From: Bacteroidales bacterium
GTDB taxonomy: Bacteria > Bacteroidota > Bacteroidia > Bacteroidales > P3
Reading direction: 5' to 3'
NCBI GenBank assembly: GCA_031263015.1
Contig: JAISGN010000016.1
Coordinates: 1-64,000, forward strand
DNA length: 64,000 nt
Under the pieces are notes generated by a model, which was not told the origin of the DNA, did not search any database, and was given only the letters and a program-made list of their open reading frames with translations. Below are positions 34,446-44,713 of this stretch, in pieces (the stretch's first letter is position 1; each line of letters starts with the position of its first letter). A program made the translations under genes and the position numbers.

Positions 34446-35903
34446 ATGAAGCAAGACAAATCAATTAAAATAAAATTCCGTCAATTTATTTTTCAAAAGC
34501 AGCAACTATCCGACCTCATAATTATTGCTGCTATTTGTTTATTAGGATACATTGCAATAAAATACTTTTATCCGTATCCGTGGACAATGTCAGACAGCGG
34601 CGGATATGTTATTTGTGCAATGGACAACGCTTGGAGTTTCTATCGCCCTTTTGGTTATTCTAAATTTTTACAAATACTACATGCAATATCTCCTACTATT
34701 TCATTCCTGACACTTGTTCAAATGCTATTATATCTTGTATCTACAAGTATTTTTGCTTTAACCGTTAAATTCTTCTTTACTCCTAATAGAAAATGGCTTT
34801 GGTATTCTCTTTTATGTTTTTTATCTTTTAGTCCGTTGGCTTTTTATATGATTAACTCTATTATGAGTGATTTATTATTTTGCACTTTGATTTATTTTAT
34901 ACTAACAGGTTTTCTATTCATTGTAAATCGTAATTGGACGGGAGTAATTATTTTCTCTCTGGCTCTTTATTTTTCACTGCATGTACGTTATTCTGCAATC
35001 ATTTTCCCTTTCTTGTTCATTCCATTTTTATTTTTTATCAAAGGTAATATACGTTGGGTATCCATTTTAGCATCATTAGCAATATCCTTTATCTTTTACA
35101 ATCAGATTAAGTCTAATATGAAGGAAACGATGAACCTTAATCAATTTTCAACAGGCTTTGACGGTTGGCAGTATGCAAATAACGCTATGCACATAGTTCC
35201 TTTTATTGATGTAAAACCTGAAGAAATAAAAGACGAACAAATAAGAGGCTTGCATAAATTCATATTACAATATAATGATTCCATATTAGCAAGAACCAAA
35301 AACGGAACTGGTGTATCGGCAAGGTTTATTTGGGAAAATACATTGCCGCTAAAGAAATATATGTTCTTAACCATGCAACAAAATTATCTGACTTATCCTC
35401 ATGCATGGGTTAATTTGGGGTCAGGTCTCTATAAAGATTACGGCAAATATTTAATGATACACTATCCTTTTGCTTTTATGCGGTATTATTTATTGCCAAA
35501 TATGGTTAATATTGTGCATCCTAATTTTTGGGTTGAATACAAAAATATAGAAATCAAAGAAATCAAGGAATGGTACAACATTGATGAGAAAAAAGATTTG
35601 AGTTGCAGAGCCAATATTTATGACTCATTCCTCTACAATCTTATATCCATATCACATATCTTCATTTGGATAGGAATTATCATCGTTAGCATAATAGCAA
35701 TAATAAAAAGGAAACGAATAAAGTTCAATAAAAATGAGCGAATAGCATTCTGGGCTTTGTTTTGCTTTGGAGCAATATATTACGCTTCTACCGTATTTGC
35801 TTCACCGATAGAATTAAGATATTGGCTTCCTATGGCAGCAATCCAATTTGCCTTTTGCTATATTTTATTGAACAAGTTAAGCGTTAAAACACAAACTAAA
35901 TAA
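34446..35903 (+). CDS. Polytopic membrane protein, possible GT-C glycosyltransferase
   Basis: The 485-residue protein has about ten to eleven hydrophobic segments. After the first one comes a loop with TMSDSGGY (about residues 51-58); an acidic residue there is typical for GT-C enzymes that use lipid-linked sugars. A larger extracytoplasmic region at about 215-365 is followed by three more helices. No specific family is recognised. Its stop overlaps the start of the next gene (TAATGG), tying it to the FAD oxidoreductase. A role in sugar transfer onto envelope glycans is inferred from the GtrA gene upstream. Confidence 0.6.
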   Translation: MKQDKSIKIKFRQFIFQKQQLSDLIIIAAICLLGYIAIKYFYPYPWTMSDSGGYVICAMDNAWSFYRPFGYSKFLQILHAISPTISFLTLVQMLLYLVSTSIFALTVKFFFTPNRKWLWYSLLCFLSFSPLAFYMINSIMSDLLFCTLIYFILTGFLFIVNRNWTGVIIFSLALYFSLHVRYSAIIFPFLFIPFLFFIKGNIRWVSILASLAISFIFYNQIKSNMKETMNLNQFSTGFDGWQYANNAMHIVPFIDVKPEEIKDEQIRGLHKFILQYNDSILARTKNGTGVSARFIWENTLPLKKYMFLTMQQNYLTYPHAWVNLGSGLYKDYGKYLMIHYPFAFMRYYLLPNMVNIVHPNFWVEYKNIEIKEIKEWYNIDEKKDLSCRANIYDSFLYNLISISHIFIWIGIIIVSIIAIIKRKRIKFNKNERIAFWALFCFGAIYYASTVFASPIELRYWLPMAAIQFAFCYILLNKLSVKTQTK

Positions 35904-37489
35904 TGGACAAGAAAGAAATAGTTATAATAGGAGCAGGTCCTGCCGGACTGACAGCAGGCTATGAATTAACAAAACTTGACAATTGTATTGTTAAAGTCTT
36001 TGAACAGGACAGCCAAGTGGGAGGCATTTCAAAAACTATCAAATATAAAGGCAACAGAATGGATATTGGGGGACATAGGTTCTTCTCTAAAAATGATTGG
36101 GTAATGCAATGGTGGGCTAATATATTTCATTTGCAAAACAGACCTTCTATTGATGAAATTCTAAACAATGATATACATAGCACAGAAGCAGCAATAAATC
36201 AACCTATATCAGATCCCCAAACAATGGATAGGGTCATGCTCATTCGCAAAAGAATTTCCCGCATATTTTATCTTAAAAAATTCTTCTCCTACCCTATTTC
36301 GCTAAGCATAGAAACATTCCGCAATATGGGATTATGGCGTACCATTAAAGCAGGATGCGGTTATGTCCGTTCGGTTCTTTGCAAAAAGAAAGAAACATCG
36401 CTCGAAAATTTTTACATCAATCGTTTCGGCAAGCCATTATATAAGATGTTTTTTGAGAATTATACGGAAAAAGTCTGGGGAGTTCATCCTTCCAAACTCG
36501 GAGCAGATTGGGGTTCGCAAAGAGTAAAAGGGCTTTCAATAATAGCAATTTTGAAAGATGTTATAACAAAACCTTTCAAACACAATGGCTCAATAGACCA
36601 AAAGAATGTAGAGACTTCTTTGATTGAAACTTTCATTTATCCTAAATATGGACCTGGTCAATTATGGGAAGCAGTGGCAGATGATATTAGTTCCAGACAA
36701 AATGGCGTTGTATCCTTAAATAGTAATGTTAAAAAGATAAACATAGCAAATAATCGTGTGATTTCGGTCGTTGTAGAAAAGGATGGTCAATACCAAACAA
36801 TAGAATGTGATGCTCTTCTTTCAACAATGCCTATTAAAGACCTTATTGAGGCTATTGAAGGCATAGAAATACCAACGGAAGTAAAGCAAATTGCTCAAAC
36901 ATTGCCTTACAGGGATTTTATAACAGTAGGATTACTGCTTGACAAGTTGCTTATAACCAATAAAACAAAGATTAAAACCGTTGCCAACATCGTTCCCGAC
37001 ACATGGATATACATTCAGGAAAGCAATGTCAAACTTGGTCGCTTGCAAATCTTCAATAACTGGTCGCCTTATATGGTTACGGATTTGGAGAACAATGTTT
37101 GGATAGGATTGGAATACTTTTGTAATGAAGGAGATGAACTTTGGAATATGTCTGACGAGAATTTCATAAAATTTGCCGTTGATGAATTGGCATCAATCGG
37201 TATCATAAACAAAGAAAACGTCAAAGATGCTGTGCGAGTAAAGATAAAAAAAGCCTACCCTGCCTATTACGGCTCATATTATAAACTTCCGAAAGTGATA
37301 GAATTTCTTAATACGATAGAGAACCTTTATTGTATCGGACGCAATGGGCAACATCGTTACAATAATATGGACCATTCTATGCTTACTGCCCTTGAAGCGG
37401 TAAATAATATCACAGGAAAAACTTCCGACAAGAGAGCAATTTGGGATGTGAATACGGAAAAAGATTATCACGAGACAAAAAAATCATAA
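35903..37489 (+). CDS. FAD-dependent oxidoreductase (UDP-galactopyranose mutase / protoporphyrinogen-oxidase-like)
   Basis: The 528-residue protein has an N-terminal FAD-binding [13 protein letters not shown] (9-21) followed by [14 protein letters not shown] and [10 protein letters not shown], the pattern of the amine-oxidase/UGM superfamily. The middle and end carry [24 protein letters not shown] and [19 protein letters not shown]. Such long versions occur in glycan gene clusters and are often annotated as UDP-galactopyranose mutase-like; the precise reaction is unknown. Its overlap with the GT-C-like gene and proximity to gtrA suggest sugar-nucleotide or lipid-linked-sugar chemistry. Confidence 0.75.
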   Translation: MDKKEIVIIGAGPAGLTAGYELTKLDNCIVKVFEQDSQVGGISKTIKYKGNRMDIGGHRFFSKNDWVMQWWANIFHLQNRPSIDEILNNDIHSTEAAINQPISDPQTMDRVMLIRKRISRIFYLKKFFSYPISLSIETFRNMGLWRTIKAGCGYVRSVLCKKKETSLENFYINRFGKPLYKMFFENYTEKVWGVHPSKLGADWGSQRVKGLSIIAILKDVITKPFKHNGSIDQKNVETSLIETFIYPKYGPGQLWEAVADDISSRQNGVVSLNSNVKKINIANNRVISVVVEKDGQYQTIECDALLSTMPIKDLIEAIEGIEIPTEVKQIAQTLPYRDFITVGLLLDKLLITNKTKIKTVANIVPDTWIYIQESNVKLGRLQIFNNWSPYMVTDLENNVWIGLEYFCNEGDELWNMSDENFIKFAVDELASIGIINKENVKDAVRVKIKKAYPAYYGSYYKLPKVIEFLNTIENLYCIGRNGQHRYNNMDHSMLTALEAVNNITGKTSDKRAIWDVNTEKDYHETKKS

Positions 37490-37496
37490 AACACAA

Positions 37497-38102
37497 ATGA
37501 AGAAACTAATAATTACCTTATTCGTTAGTATATTATGCCTTACCATTCAGGCACAAAGTTTTAAAGCCGGCATATTTGGCGGCATTGTGCCTTCGCAAGT
37601 AGATGGTGATGATCAGGGAGGATTTAATAAACTCGGTTTCACTGCCGGCGTGTTCATAAACAAAGAACTCAAAACAGGGAAACTGCAAGGGGAACTGGCA
37701 TTCACAACAAAGGGTAGCCGCCCATCAAACAACGCTGCAACTATGCCTATGAAACTTTCATTCTCTTACATAGATATTTCTATATATTATAGTATCGGCA
37801 TTTGGAATAACCTTTCGGCTCGCGCGGGACTTGTTCCGTCTGTGCTCATCTATGGTTCGGAAAGTATGAGTGGTGTTGTCGCTAATTCGGGAGATGATTC
37901 CTTTCCTTACAGACGATTTTCCACTGAAATATCTGCTGGTTTGGATTATGCTTTTACCAAGCATTGGAGTATCGGTGCGACATATAATTATTCTATTTTC
38001 AGCATTCGTAAGGGGGATTTAAGATTTTTCGGAATCAGACCCTCAGAAACAAACGGACAATACAACAATTATATCAAAATATTCCTTTCATACCAATTTT
38101 AA
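37497..38102 (+). CDS. Outer membrane beta-barrel protein (PorT-like fold)
   Basis: The 201-residue product has a signal peptide (1-19, ending IQAQ). The mature part has alternating strands such as FKAGIFGGIVPSQ, FTAGVFINKEL, KLQGELAFTTKG, SFSYIDISIYYSIG, LSARAGLVPSVLIYG and WSIGATYNYSIF, ending FLSYQF. This is the small barrel fold common in Bacteroidota. It begins seven bases after the oxidoreductase gene, so it may be on the same transcript and perhaps insert in the outer membrane with products of that pathway, but no function is established. Confidence 0.75.
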   Translation: MKKLIITLFVSILCLTIQAQSFKAGIFGGIVPSQVDGDDQGGFNKLGFTAGVFINKELKTGKLQGELAFTTKGSRPSNNAATMPMKLSFSYIDISIYYSIGIWNNLSARAGLVPSVLIYGSESMSGVVANSGDDSFPYRRFSTEISAGLDYAFTKHWSIGATYNYSIFSIRKGDLRFFGIRPSETNGQYNNYIKIFLSYQF

Positions 38103-38132
38103 ACGGCATTTCATCATAATGCAAGTCTGCTA

Positions 38133-38891
38133 TTAGTCCATGAATCCCTGTTCTTTTATAAATTCAAGGTAGTTTCCGCCGAATAAAAGGCTGTCTTCTT
38201 TTTTGTAACGGCAATTTGTAAAAACCTGAGCAAGGTTTTCCTGCTTGTTTTCTTCAACATAACGCTTGGATTGCGGCAATTGCTCCAATTCTCCGTAGAT
38301 TTGCTCAATATCTTCTTCGGAATAATCCTTATAAACCTCATTATGCACAACCGCATTCAAAGCAAGGCGCTCGGTTAAGGAAGGATTCTCGGCAGGATAG
38401 CCTATTGTAATGGTAGTAATAGGCACAACGCCTTTGGGCAAATGCAGAAACTCCGCTATCTCCTTTGCAAAATACATCACCGTACCAAGATAACATATTC
38501 CCAAACCAAGACCCTCCGCCGCAGAACACATTGCCTGCGTAGCAATCGTTGCATCGACGGTCGCAATGTTAAACCATAAAAAATTGGAATAAGATTCCGC
38601 ATCGGCTTTTCTCTGATTACACCACTTTCCGAATCTATTTACATCGGCACAAATCGTCATAACCACAGGTGCTTGTGTTACCATAGGCTGTCCAAAGTGG
38701 AATTTGGCGAGGTCTTTCTTCCTCTGCTCATCACGAGTTATGACAATACTATAAACTTGCATATTCCCACAATTTGAAGCCCTTATTCCGGCTTCAAGAA
38801 TCGTGTTCAGAACCTCATCATCTATCTGTTTATCAGTATATTTCCTTATAGTCTTGCGATTAAGCAAAGTCTCAATCAATTTATCTTGCAT
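38133..38891 (-). CDS. Nitroreductase-family FMN oxidoreductase
   Basis: From the ATG at 38891 the product has 252 residues. The N-terminal LLNRKTIRKYTDKQIDDEVL and GIRASNCGNMQVYSIVI place it in the nitroreductase family, with the helix ATQAMCSAAEGLGLGICYLG and PITTITIGYPAENPSLTERL typical of the NfsA/FRP branch. It would reduce flavins or nitro compounds with NAD(P)H. The start at 38921 would lie inside the -7 box and was rejected. It ends close to the convergent barrel gene. Confidence 0.88.
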   Translation of the reverse strand: MQDKLIETLLNRKTIRKYTDKQIDDEVLNTILEAGIRASNCGNMQVYSIVITRDEQRKKDLAKFHFGQPMVTQAPVVMTICADVNRFGKWCNQRKADAESYSNFLWFNIATVDATIATQAMCSAAEGLGLGICYLGTVMYFAKEIAEFLHLPKGVVPITTITIGYPAENPSLTERLALNAVVHNEVYKDYSEEDIEQIYGELEQLPQSKRYVEENKQENLAQVFTNCRYKKEDSLLFGGNYLEFIKEQGFMD

Positions 38892-38910
38892 ATCAATTTT
38901 TTCTTTTCTG

Positions 38911-38918
38911 CAAAGATA
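38911..38918 (-). promoter_or_regulatory. -7 box TATCTTTG for the nitroreductase gene
   Basis: The minus strand reads TATCTTTG 19 bases before the ATG at 38891. Confidence 0.55.
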
Positions 38919-38931
38919 CAATTTTTCCCTT

Positions 38932-38985
38932 ATTTCATTTTTATAAGGCTTGATTTCAAATTTATAAGGCTTGATTTCGTGAGCG
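38932..38985. repeat. Short 21-bp tandem repeat (2.5 copies)
   Basis: Two units with TATAAGGCTTG and the shared block ATTTCA repeat every 21 bases, plus a partial third. The word GGCTTGATTT resembles the TTCCTTGATTT word of the larger arrays and the array at 63126. Confidence 0.75.
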
Positions 38986-39008
38986 TATTACTTTGTTTTA
39001 TAAAAATC

Positions 39009-39902
39009 TTACTTCGTATGAATAATGTCGGAAATGGTTTCAATCATCCGAACCGAGCGAGCAGTCTGACAATCCATCAATCGGCTATCCACAGGAAAGA
39101 CTTTGTGATTGCGAACGGCGGCAAGAGTGCTGTATGGCTTTGTATGAATAAATTGATTGTAGTCCTCCTTGCGTATAAATATGAAATCAGGATTTTTAGC
39201 AAAGAGTTCCTCGCGGCTAAACGACCAATTAACCGATGATTTGGCTATATTATCCCCACCGGCAAGCGTTAGAATATCGTCAATGTAGGTATTAGCCCCC
39301 GCAGAGAAGTCTCCGCCCGCACCAAAGCCCACTACATAATAAACTTTCGGGCGTTTGGTCTGCTTATTGTCTGAATTGCGTTTGGTTATTGCTTCAATCC
39401 GTTGCTTCATATCGGCTATAATCTTTGTTGAAAGCACCTCTCGGTCAAGTATTCTGCCCAATATCGCTATTGTTTGAAAGACTCCTTCCACCGTTGTGCG
39501 TTCCGGTAATGATATTATCGCAATTCCCGCCCGTTCTATCTGCTCCAATTTTGATTTTGACAGCATTGATGATGCTATAACAACATCGGGATGAAGGGAA
39601 ACTATCTTCTCCACGTTGGCATCAGCGATTCCGCCGATTGAAGTTATGTTTTGCACTTGCGGAGGATAGGTACAATAATTTGTTCTGCCTATCAATTTGT
39701 CTCCGCTCTGCAAATCAAAAATCAATTCCGTAATTCCCGGCGACAAAGAGACTATTGTATGCAAATCTTTCTTGATTTGCACCTTACGATTGTGGTAATC
39801 GGTGATTTCTATTGAGGTTTGGTTTTTATCTTGCTTGGTTTGCCTGCCGCAGGAGCAAAAAAAAATGAAAGGAAATAAGGCAAGAATAATGTATTTCTTC
39901 AT
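39009..39902 (-). CDS. ABC transporter substrate-binding lipoprotein (siderophore/cobalamin type)
   Basis: The 297-residue product has a lipoprotein signal ending FFCSC (lipidated Cys near residue 18). The mature part is a BtuF/FhuD-type binding protein: HNRKVQIKKDLHTIVSLSPGITELIFDLQSGDKLIGRTNYCTYP, then the VEKIVSLHPDVVIASS helix and the C-terminal lobe with GGDNIAKSSVNWSFSREELFAKNPDFI. It would hand a metal-chelate or cobalamin to the permease. It is the last gene of a three-gene operon; whether iron or B12 is carried cannot be told. Confidence 0.88.
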   Translation of the reverse strand: MKKYIILALFPFIFFCSCGRQTKQDKNQTSIEITDYHNRKVQIKKDLHTIVSLSPGITELIFDLQSGDKLIGRTNYCTYPPQVQNITSIGGIADANVEKIVSLHPDVVIASSMLSKSKLEQIERAGIAIISLPERTTVEGVFQTIAILGRILDREVLSTKIIADMKQRIEAITKRNSDNKQTKRPKVYYVVGFGAGGDFSAGANTYIDDILTLAGGDNIAKSSVNWSFSREELFAKNPDFIFIRKEDYNQFIHTKPYSTLAAVRNHKVFPVDSRLMDCQTARSVRMIETISDIIHTK

Positions 39903-40669
39903 TATTGGAAAATGATATAAGGTTGTGATTGGTTGTTGTCAATTATTGAGGAATTTACATTAAAGACCTTCTTAATATTGTCAGATGTCAGAAATTCTTT
40001 AGTTGGTTTGTCTGCAATAAGGCAGCCATCCCGAATGACAAGAAGATGATTGGTATATTTGAGAGCAAGATTAAGGTCATGGATAACAATGATTATTGTC
40101 TTTTTATGCTCTTTGTTAATATCCGAAAGCAGATTCATCACCTCAAATTGATGTTTTATGTCAAGATTTGAAACAGGCTCGTCAAGCAAAATAAGAGGTG
40201 TGTTTTGCGATAAGGCTCTTGCGATGATTACTCTTTGCAACTCTCCTCCTGAAAGCACCTTTACCGATGTGTTTCTCAAATGCCACGTTGATGTTTGCCT
40301 CATTGACTGCTCTACTATTTGCAAATCTTGCTCGCTATCGGCACATAAACGTTTTTGATACGGCGATCGTCCCATCATAACAATCTGATGAGCCGAGAAA
40401 TCAAAGAGAAAATCCGTATGTTGCGGCACAACGGCAATTTGTTTCGCCACTTGACGAATGGAATACGAAGTTATATCTTTATGGTTTAAGAAAACGCTGC
40501 CGCCATCTATGTTAAGAGTGTTGGATAAACAACGCAGAAGAGTGGTTTTGCCCGATCCGTTATTGCCAATGATGCCATAAAATCCGCCGTCCTTTATTTC
40601 AAAATTCAAATCCGAAAGCAGAATCTTTTTATTTCTCGTTTTATATGTCAAATGCTTTACCTCTATCAT
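39902..40669 (-). CDS. ABC transporter ATP-binding protein (FecE/BtuD-type)
   Basis: The 255-residue ATPase has Walker A GNNGSGKTT (35-43), the Q-loop in VVPQH, the signature LSGGELQRVIIARAL and Walker B LILLDEPVSNLD, followed by the H-loop in IVIHDLNLAL. The LKYTNHLLVIRDG segment fits the iron-siderophore/cobalamin group. It powers uptake across the inner membrane with the permease encoded just upstream; start and stop overlap its neighbours by a few bases, so all three are translated as one unit. Confidence 0.92.
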   Translation of the reverse strand: MIEVKHLTYKTRNKKILLSDLNFEIKDGGFYGIIGNNGSGKTTLLRCLSNTLNIDGGSVFLNHKDITSYSIRQVAKQIAVVPQHTDFLFDFSAHQIVMMGRSPYQKRLCADSEQDLQIVEQSMRQTSTWHLRNTSVKVLSGGELQRVIIARALSQNTPLILLDEPVSNLDIKHQFEVMNLLSDINKEHKKTIIIVIHDLNLALKYTNHLLVIRDGCLIADKPTKEFLTSDNIKKVFNVNSSIIDNNQSQPYIIFQ

Positions 40670-41682
40670 CCGTTAAGGCGTTTTTTGGCATTAAACAATA
40701 GATATATAAAAACAGGAGCACCTATCAATGACGTAATACTGCCTATCGGTAATTCGGAAGGAGGTATTACCGTTCTGCAAACAATATCCGCAGAGAGCAT
40801 AAAAAGCATCCCGCCCAGCAAAGCATAAGGCAATATTCTACGATTATCACTGCCGACAATCAAACGAACAATATGAGGAACGACAAGACCTATAAATCCT
40901 ATAACTCCTGTGAATGACACGATAACAGCAATCATTAGAGTGGATGAAACAAGTATTATTTTTTTAGTACGTTCTACATTTACACCCATAGTGCGTGCCG
41001 AGCTGCTGCCAAGCAACATTGTATTTAAATCTCTTGCATATAAGGCGACTATCATTACTCCTATGAAAACAAAACAAGCAGTTATGGCAACACTTTCATA
41101 ATTTGCTGATGCCAAAGAGCCCATTGTCCAAAAGATTATTTTATCCATTTCCTGCTTATTTAATATCATCAAAACGGAAATAAGAGCCGATATGAGAAAG
41201 TTTATGCTTATGCCGGCTAAAAGAAGAGTTGTCGTATGCAAACGATTACCTATTGACGAGATACCTATGATAAGTATAACAGTAAGCAATGCCGTGAGAA
41301 AAGAAAGAGCACTTATGCCCAGAAAAGCCCCATCCAAAGCGATGATAATTGCTATTGCCGCTCCCAAAGATGCTCCCGACGAAACACCAAGCACATACGG
41401 GTCGCTCAAAGGATTTCTGAAAATAGCCTGATAAGCAACGCCGCAAACAGAAAGCCCTCCGCCCGTAACAACAGCAAGCAATACTCGCGGCAAACGAAGA
41501 TTGAGTATAATATAATAAGTGCTTTCGGGAATATTAGCAGAATTCTCACCGCCAAAAACAGACATCAACACTTGTAAAGCATCTTTCAATCCGATATTTG
41601 CCGTTCCTACAATACAGCCGACAAGCATCATTGCAAGAAGAGCAACGATTAGTAAAATGATTATTATCGTTTGGCGTTTCAC
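40666..41682 (-). CDS. ABC transporter permease, FecCD family
   Basis: The 338-residue protein has about ten membrane helices. NLRLPRVLLAVVTGGGLSVCGVAYQAIFRNPLSDPYVLGVSSGASLGAA is the FecCD signature, and GFIGLVVPHIVRLIVGSDNRRILPYALLGGMLFMLSADIVCRT contains the loop that contacts the ATPase. The first codon is GTG; no better start was seen. It begins the operon that ends with the binding protein. No TonB-dependent receptor gene is within the window. Confidence 0.92.
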   Translation of the reverse strand: MKRQTIIIILLIVALLAMMLVGCIVGTANIGLKDALQVLMSVFGGENSANIPESTYYIILNLRLPRVLLAVVTGGGLSVCGVAYQAIFRNPLSDPYVLGVSSGASLGAAIAIIIALDGAFLGISALSFLTALLTVILIIGISSIGNRLHTTTLLLAGISINFLISALISVLMILNKQEMDKIIFWTMGSLASANYESVAITACFVFIGVMIVALYARDLNTMLLGSSSARTMGVNVERTKKIILVSSTLMIAVIVSFTGVIGFIGLVVPHIVRLIVGSDNRRILPYALLGGMLFMLSADIVCRTVIPPSELPIGSITSLIGAPVFIYLLFNAKKRLNG

Positions 41683-41710
41683 TTTGAGGTTTTGCAGTTA
41701 TTGTCGGCTG

Positions 41711-41718
41711 CAAAAATA
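41711..41718 (-). promoter_or_regulatory. -7 box TATTTTTG for the ABC transporter operon
   Basis: The minus strand reads TATTTTTG 28 bases upstream of the GTG start at 41682. The 60-bp gap is too short for a cobalamin riboswitch. Confidence 0.5.
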
Positions 41719-41742
41719 ATACATTTCTTTATTTTGAAGCCT

Positions 41743-43797
41743 CTAATCAACCAATACGACCGTTCCTCGCCTGACTTGCTTCGCCTCTTTGCTGTTTGTA
41801 AATTCTATAAGATAAATATATGTGCCGGGATTCACTCTTTGTCCTTCGTATGTCCCATCCCATCCTTGCGAAATGTCGTTCGTGTAAAATAAAACCTGAC
41901 CATAACGATTATAAATCCTCATTTGGTAACTACCTTCTTTGATAAAAGCCAGCGAAGGCTTGAAAACAGTATTCTGTTCTCCGTCAGGAGTAAAAGCATT
42001 CGGTATCCAGCAAAGAGATTCCTTCCTTATATCGGCATAAGACGAAGAAGCCGTAGCCTGTTTGCCGTCAGCACCGACACCACTCTCCGTTGCAACAACA
42101 TTATACCTCAATCCATATCCGCCAACAGCCATATCCGCCGAATTATCATCAAAGGTCGTCATATAAGAACTGCCTATCGCTGCATCGGAACGATAGATAT
42201 CGTAATTATTTACCGCATTCCATCCGTCATAAGCATTCCATGTCAATTTGTTTGTTTGGTCTGACACTTGCGAAACGCTCAATCGCATACTTGAAACGAC
42301 ATTTGAATTTACGCTGTCAAGATAACAAAAATCCCATGCAGTCAATAAATAGGTATAAACCTTCTCCGCAGCCGAAGCAGGCACAGCATCAACGTATGAA
42401 AATGAGCCTTCGCCGCTAAAAGACAAAGTTGCAATGTCGGCAAAGCGTGTTCCGTCTTCACTTCTTCGGAGTTTATAATTAGGAACTCTCGTAAGAGAAT
42501 CCACAAAGAAAGAAATATCAATATGTTTGTTGTCTTCCCTTACGGAAACCGAACGAATATACATATATTGAGGCATATCGGCAGAAGAAACGCTCAATTT
42601 AACAATATTGGACGTTGATTCATAACCGAGATTGCCTGTCGCCTTAACATAAAAGTAGTGATTGGCAGCAGAGGTGTTGATATGAACCATTGCAGACGTG
42701 TCATAAGAAAAAACATGTGCCGCAAGAGCAAAATTAATGCTGTCTTCGGATGAATATATATTGTATTCCTTCAAACCTTGCGTCATATTATTATACGGAT
42801 TCCAAGTAATCCTTACGCTATCCGAGCATTGCTCACGTTTAGCATTGACAACAATATTATTATGCTTGTCCGTAAGCAGAGAAGTGTTCCAACAAGAATC
42901 ATAACTCTCTATTGCAATATCATAAATCTTTGTCGCATCGCAGGTATCGCAAACAAAATAGGTACTGTCTCTGCCTTCAATCGTATCAAGCGGCGTACAA
43001 GGATAGCCCGAACAAAGAACATAGCCGGCAACATCGGTATCATTTGACGCAATCCAACTTATACCGACTTTTTGTGTTGCAATATCCGTTGAAGCCGAAG
43101 CAACAACGGGAGAAGAAGGCTTATCATTATCCCCGATGACTACCCTGCTCTTATTAGAGCGGCTTGTGCAACCGTAAGAGTCGTCAATAGTAATATAATA
43201 CGTCAATGTATCATTGCATGAAGGCAGAATATTATCCACAAATCTCAATTGCGATTGATTTTCATTGAAAAGGATGCTGTCAATCAACTCATAATTTATT
43301 CCGTTGCTCATTCGGTTGCGATAAATCTTGAAATACTGACCCTCATTACCCTTTAAGGTCGGATTATAATCAGGATTTAAATGAGGATTGTTCCATTCCA
43401 GCAAAATATTTGTTGAATTTGTTTGCGTAACTCTTACATAAATAGTGTTTATCTCTGCTGTCAGGAAATTATTAGGGCTAAATGACGCCGTGATAACAAA
43501 GTTTATTATTCCGTTATTAGGGTTGTTGTAATTACTTGCAGCATTTGTGGTATTAATATCAGGTATCGTATCGGTTATAACGATGTTCCCGTTTGATGAT
43601 TTCACTCCTATGAGATAATAATTAAAGGTTTGATAATTCGGAGAGCCCAAAGCAGCGAGTGCGTTGCTGTTATCCCATGTCAAGGTAACACTTCCGTCAT
43701 CGCCTACAAAGGAACACAGCAAGGAAACGCTGTCTCCCTGAGCCGAAGCATTGAAAGAGGCGAATAAAACAGCCAAAAACAAGAGCCTTTTTCTCAT
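41743..43797 (-). CDS. Large secreted protein with fibronectin-like repeats and type B T9SS sorting domain
   Basis: From the ATG at 43797 the product has 684 residues. A signal peptide covers 1-20 (ending ASAQ). Several repeating modules carry SWIASNDTDVAGYVLC-, TWNPYNNMTQGLKEYNIY- and LTWNAYDGWNAVNNYDIY-type strands, as in fibronectin type III domains. The C terminus is a type B T9SS signal: CWIPNAFTPDGEQNTVFKP, MRIYNRYGQVLFYTND, GWDGTYEGQRVNPGTYIYLIEF and a final VRRGTVVLVD. Type B cargo such as SprB-like adhesins is exported by the Por system. It may be a surface adhesin or gliding-associated protein. The start at 43869 would precede the natural MRKRLLF signal start. Confidence 0.85.
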   Translation of the reverse strand: MRKRLLFLAVLFASFNASAQGDSVSLLCSFVGDDGSVTLTWDNSNALAALGSPNYQTFNYYLIGVKSSNGNIVITDTIPDINTTNAASNYNNPNNGIINFVITASFSPNNFLTAEINTIYVRVTQTNSTNILLEWNNPHLNPDYNPTLKGNEGQYFKIYRNRMSNGINYELIDSILFNENQSQLRFVDNILPSCNDTLTYYITIDDSYGCTSRSNKSRVVIGDNDKPSSPVVASASTDIATQKVGISWIASNDTDVAGYVLCSGYPCTPLDTIEGRDSTYFVCDTCDATKIYDIAIESYDSCWNTSLLTDKHNNIVVNAKREQCSDSVRITWNPYNNMTQGLKEYNIYSSEDSINFALAAHVFSYDTSAMVHINTSAANHYFYVKATGNLGYESTSNIVKLSVSSADMPQYMYIRSVSVREDNKHIDISFFVDSLTRVPNYKLRRSEDGTRFADIATLSFSGEGSFSYVDAVPASAAEKVYTYLLTAWDFCYLDSVNSNVVSSMRLSVSQVSDQTNKLTWNAYDGWNAVNNYDIYRSDAAIGSSYMTTFDDNSADMAVGGYGLRYNVVATESGVGADGKQATASSSYADIRKESLCWIPNAFTPDGEQNTVFKPSLAFIKEGSYQMRIYNRYGQVLFYTNDISQGWDGTYEGQRVNPGTYIYLIEFTNSKEAKQVRRGTVVLVD

Positions 43798-43829
43798 ATC
43801 AAAACTTTTTTCTTTGATTTTTATAAATG

Positions 43830-43837
43830 CAAATTTA
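43830..43837 (-). promoter_or_regulatory. -7 box TAAATTTG for the type B cargo gene
   Basis: The minus strand reads TAAATTTG 32 bases upstream of the ATG at 43797. Confidence 0.5.
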
Positions 43838-43935
43838 ATAAAAAGGTTTGGTTTTCTAATAACAGACACTTTTTAGCCTTGTTTAATTACACAAATACCC
43901 GTATAAAACCGACAACACCTCATCTGCCGAAAATG

Positions 43936-44019
43936 AAACAGCGTTCGGTTAAAATAAAACATTGTTTGGTTAAAATAAAACAGCGTTTTATTTTAACAGA
44001 ACAGCCTTTCATTTTAGCC
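43936..44019. repeat. 21-bp-phased modular repeat, locus G (4 units)
   Basis: Four units (AAACAGCGTTC, AAACATTGTTT, AAACAGCGTTT, GAACAGCCTTT) with the spacers GGTTAAAATA twice, TATTTTAACA and CATTTTAGCC. It sits between recO and the type B cargo gene. Confidence 0.75.
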
Positions 44020-44071
44020 ATTGTTGATTTATCTGTATTCAAAAGGGATATGGCAGCCCTGTTATGTGATT

Positions 44072-44713
44072 TTAATTTAATATTTCGTGAAGAATGTGAT
44101 GCGAAACGACTTTTCGTCCCGCCGTTATGTGCTGTTCATAAAACGAAACAAGCGACATAAGCACCGAAAGGCGGTCGGATTTGGAGCAATTGAGATGCGG
44201 ATTGTTTATAAACGCCGTAACAGCCGATTGAGAGCCTGTTTCCCAATCATAATTCGTGATATTGAAGCCGAGAATGTTGGCAAAATCAATCATAAACCTG
44301 ATATGAAAGTCAGCCAAAGCCGCTTTCGGAGCATCATTAAGGCGTTTTATTTTATCCGAAAGAAACTCAAACATTTGCTTATCGGGATTCTCGTCTCTGA
44401 TGCTAAGGGTTATTATTTCGGTAAGAAACATCGTCAGCGTAGATTTAACTATGTCCATACGCAAATCGGACAATGATTCGGTTATTGTTGCATTTCGCAA
44501 AATCTGAAGGCTTTGCTTTTGATTATTACATACCTCCGCCTCAATGATTTGAAGAGGCTGGAAAATGGAAGCCGATAATGAATTGCGGTTTCTTCGTATG
44601 CCTTTGATGATATAGCCTTTTAAGCCGCAGGATTGAGTGTAAAGTTTGGTGATAAGGCTGGTTTCGTTGTATGGAAAGGCGTTTAAGACTATTGCAAGCG
44701 TGGTTTGTTGCAT
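44072..44713 (-). CDS. recO: DNA repair protein RecO
   Basis: The 213-residue protein has an N-terminal OB-fold (TLAIVLNAFPYNETSLITKLYTQSCGLKGYIIKG) and a helical C-terminal part. RecO loads RecA onto SSB-coated DNA during gap repair. The CxxC zinc site of many RecO proteins is not seen, as is common in Bacteroidota. Its start overlaps the stop of the upstream PorZ-like gene (TAATG); the porZ-recO pairing is a recurring arrangement in this phylum and supports both calls. Confidence 0.85.
   Translation of the reverse strand: MQQTTLAIVLNAFPYNETSLITKLYTQSCGLKGYIIKGIRRNRNSLSASIFQPLQIIEAEVCNNQKQSLQILRNATITESLSDLRMDIVKSTLTMFLTEIITLSIRDENPDKQMFEFLSDKIKRLNDAPKAALADFHIRFMIDFANILGFNITNYDWETGSQSAVTAFINNPHLNCSKSDRLSVLMSLVSFYEQHITAGRKVVSHHILHEILN

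Noticed and set aside
39009-41742. Cobalamin riboswitch before the BtuCDF/FecCDE-like operon
   Set aside because: Only 60 bases lie between the permease start and the next gene, and a plain promoter box is present there.
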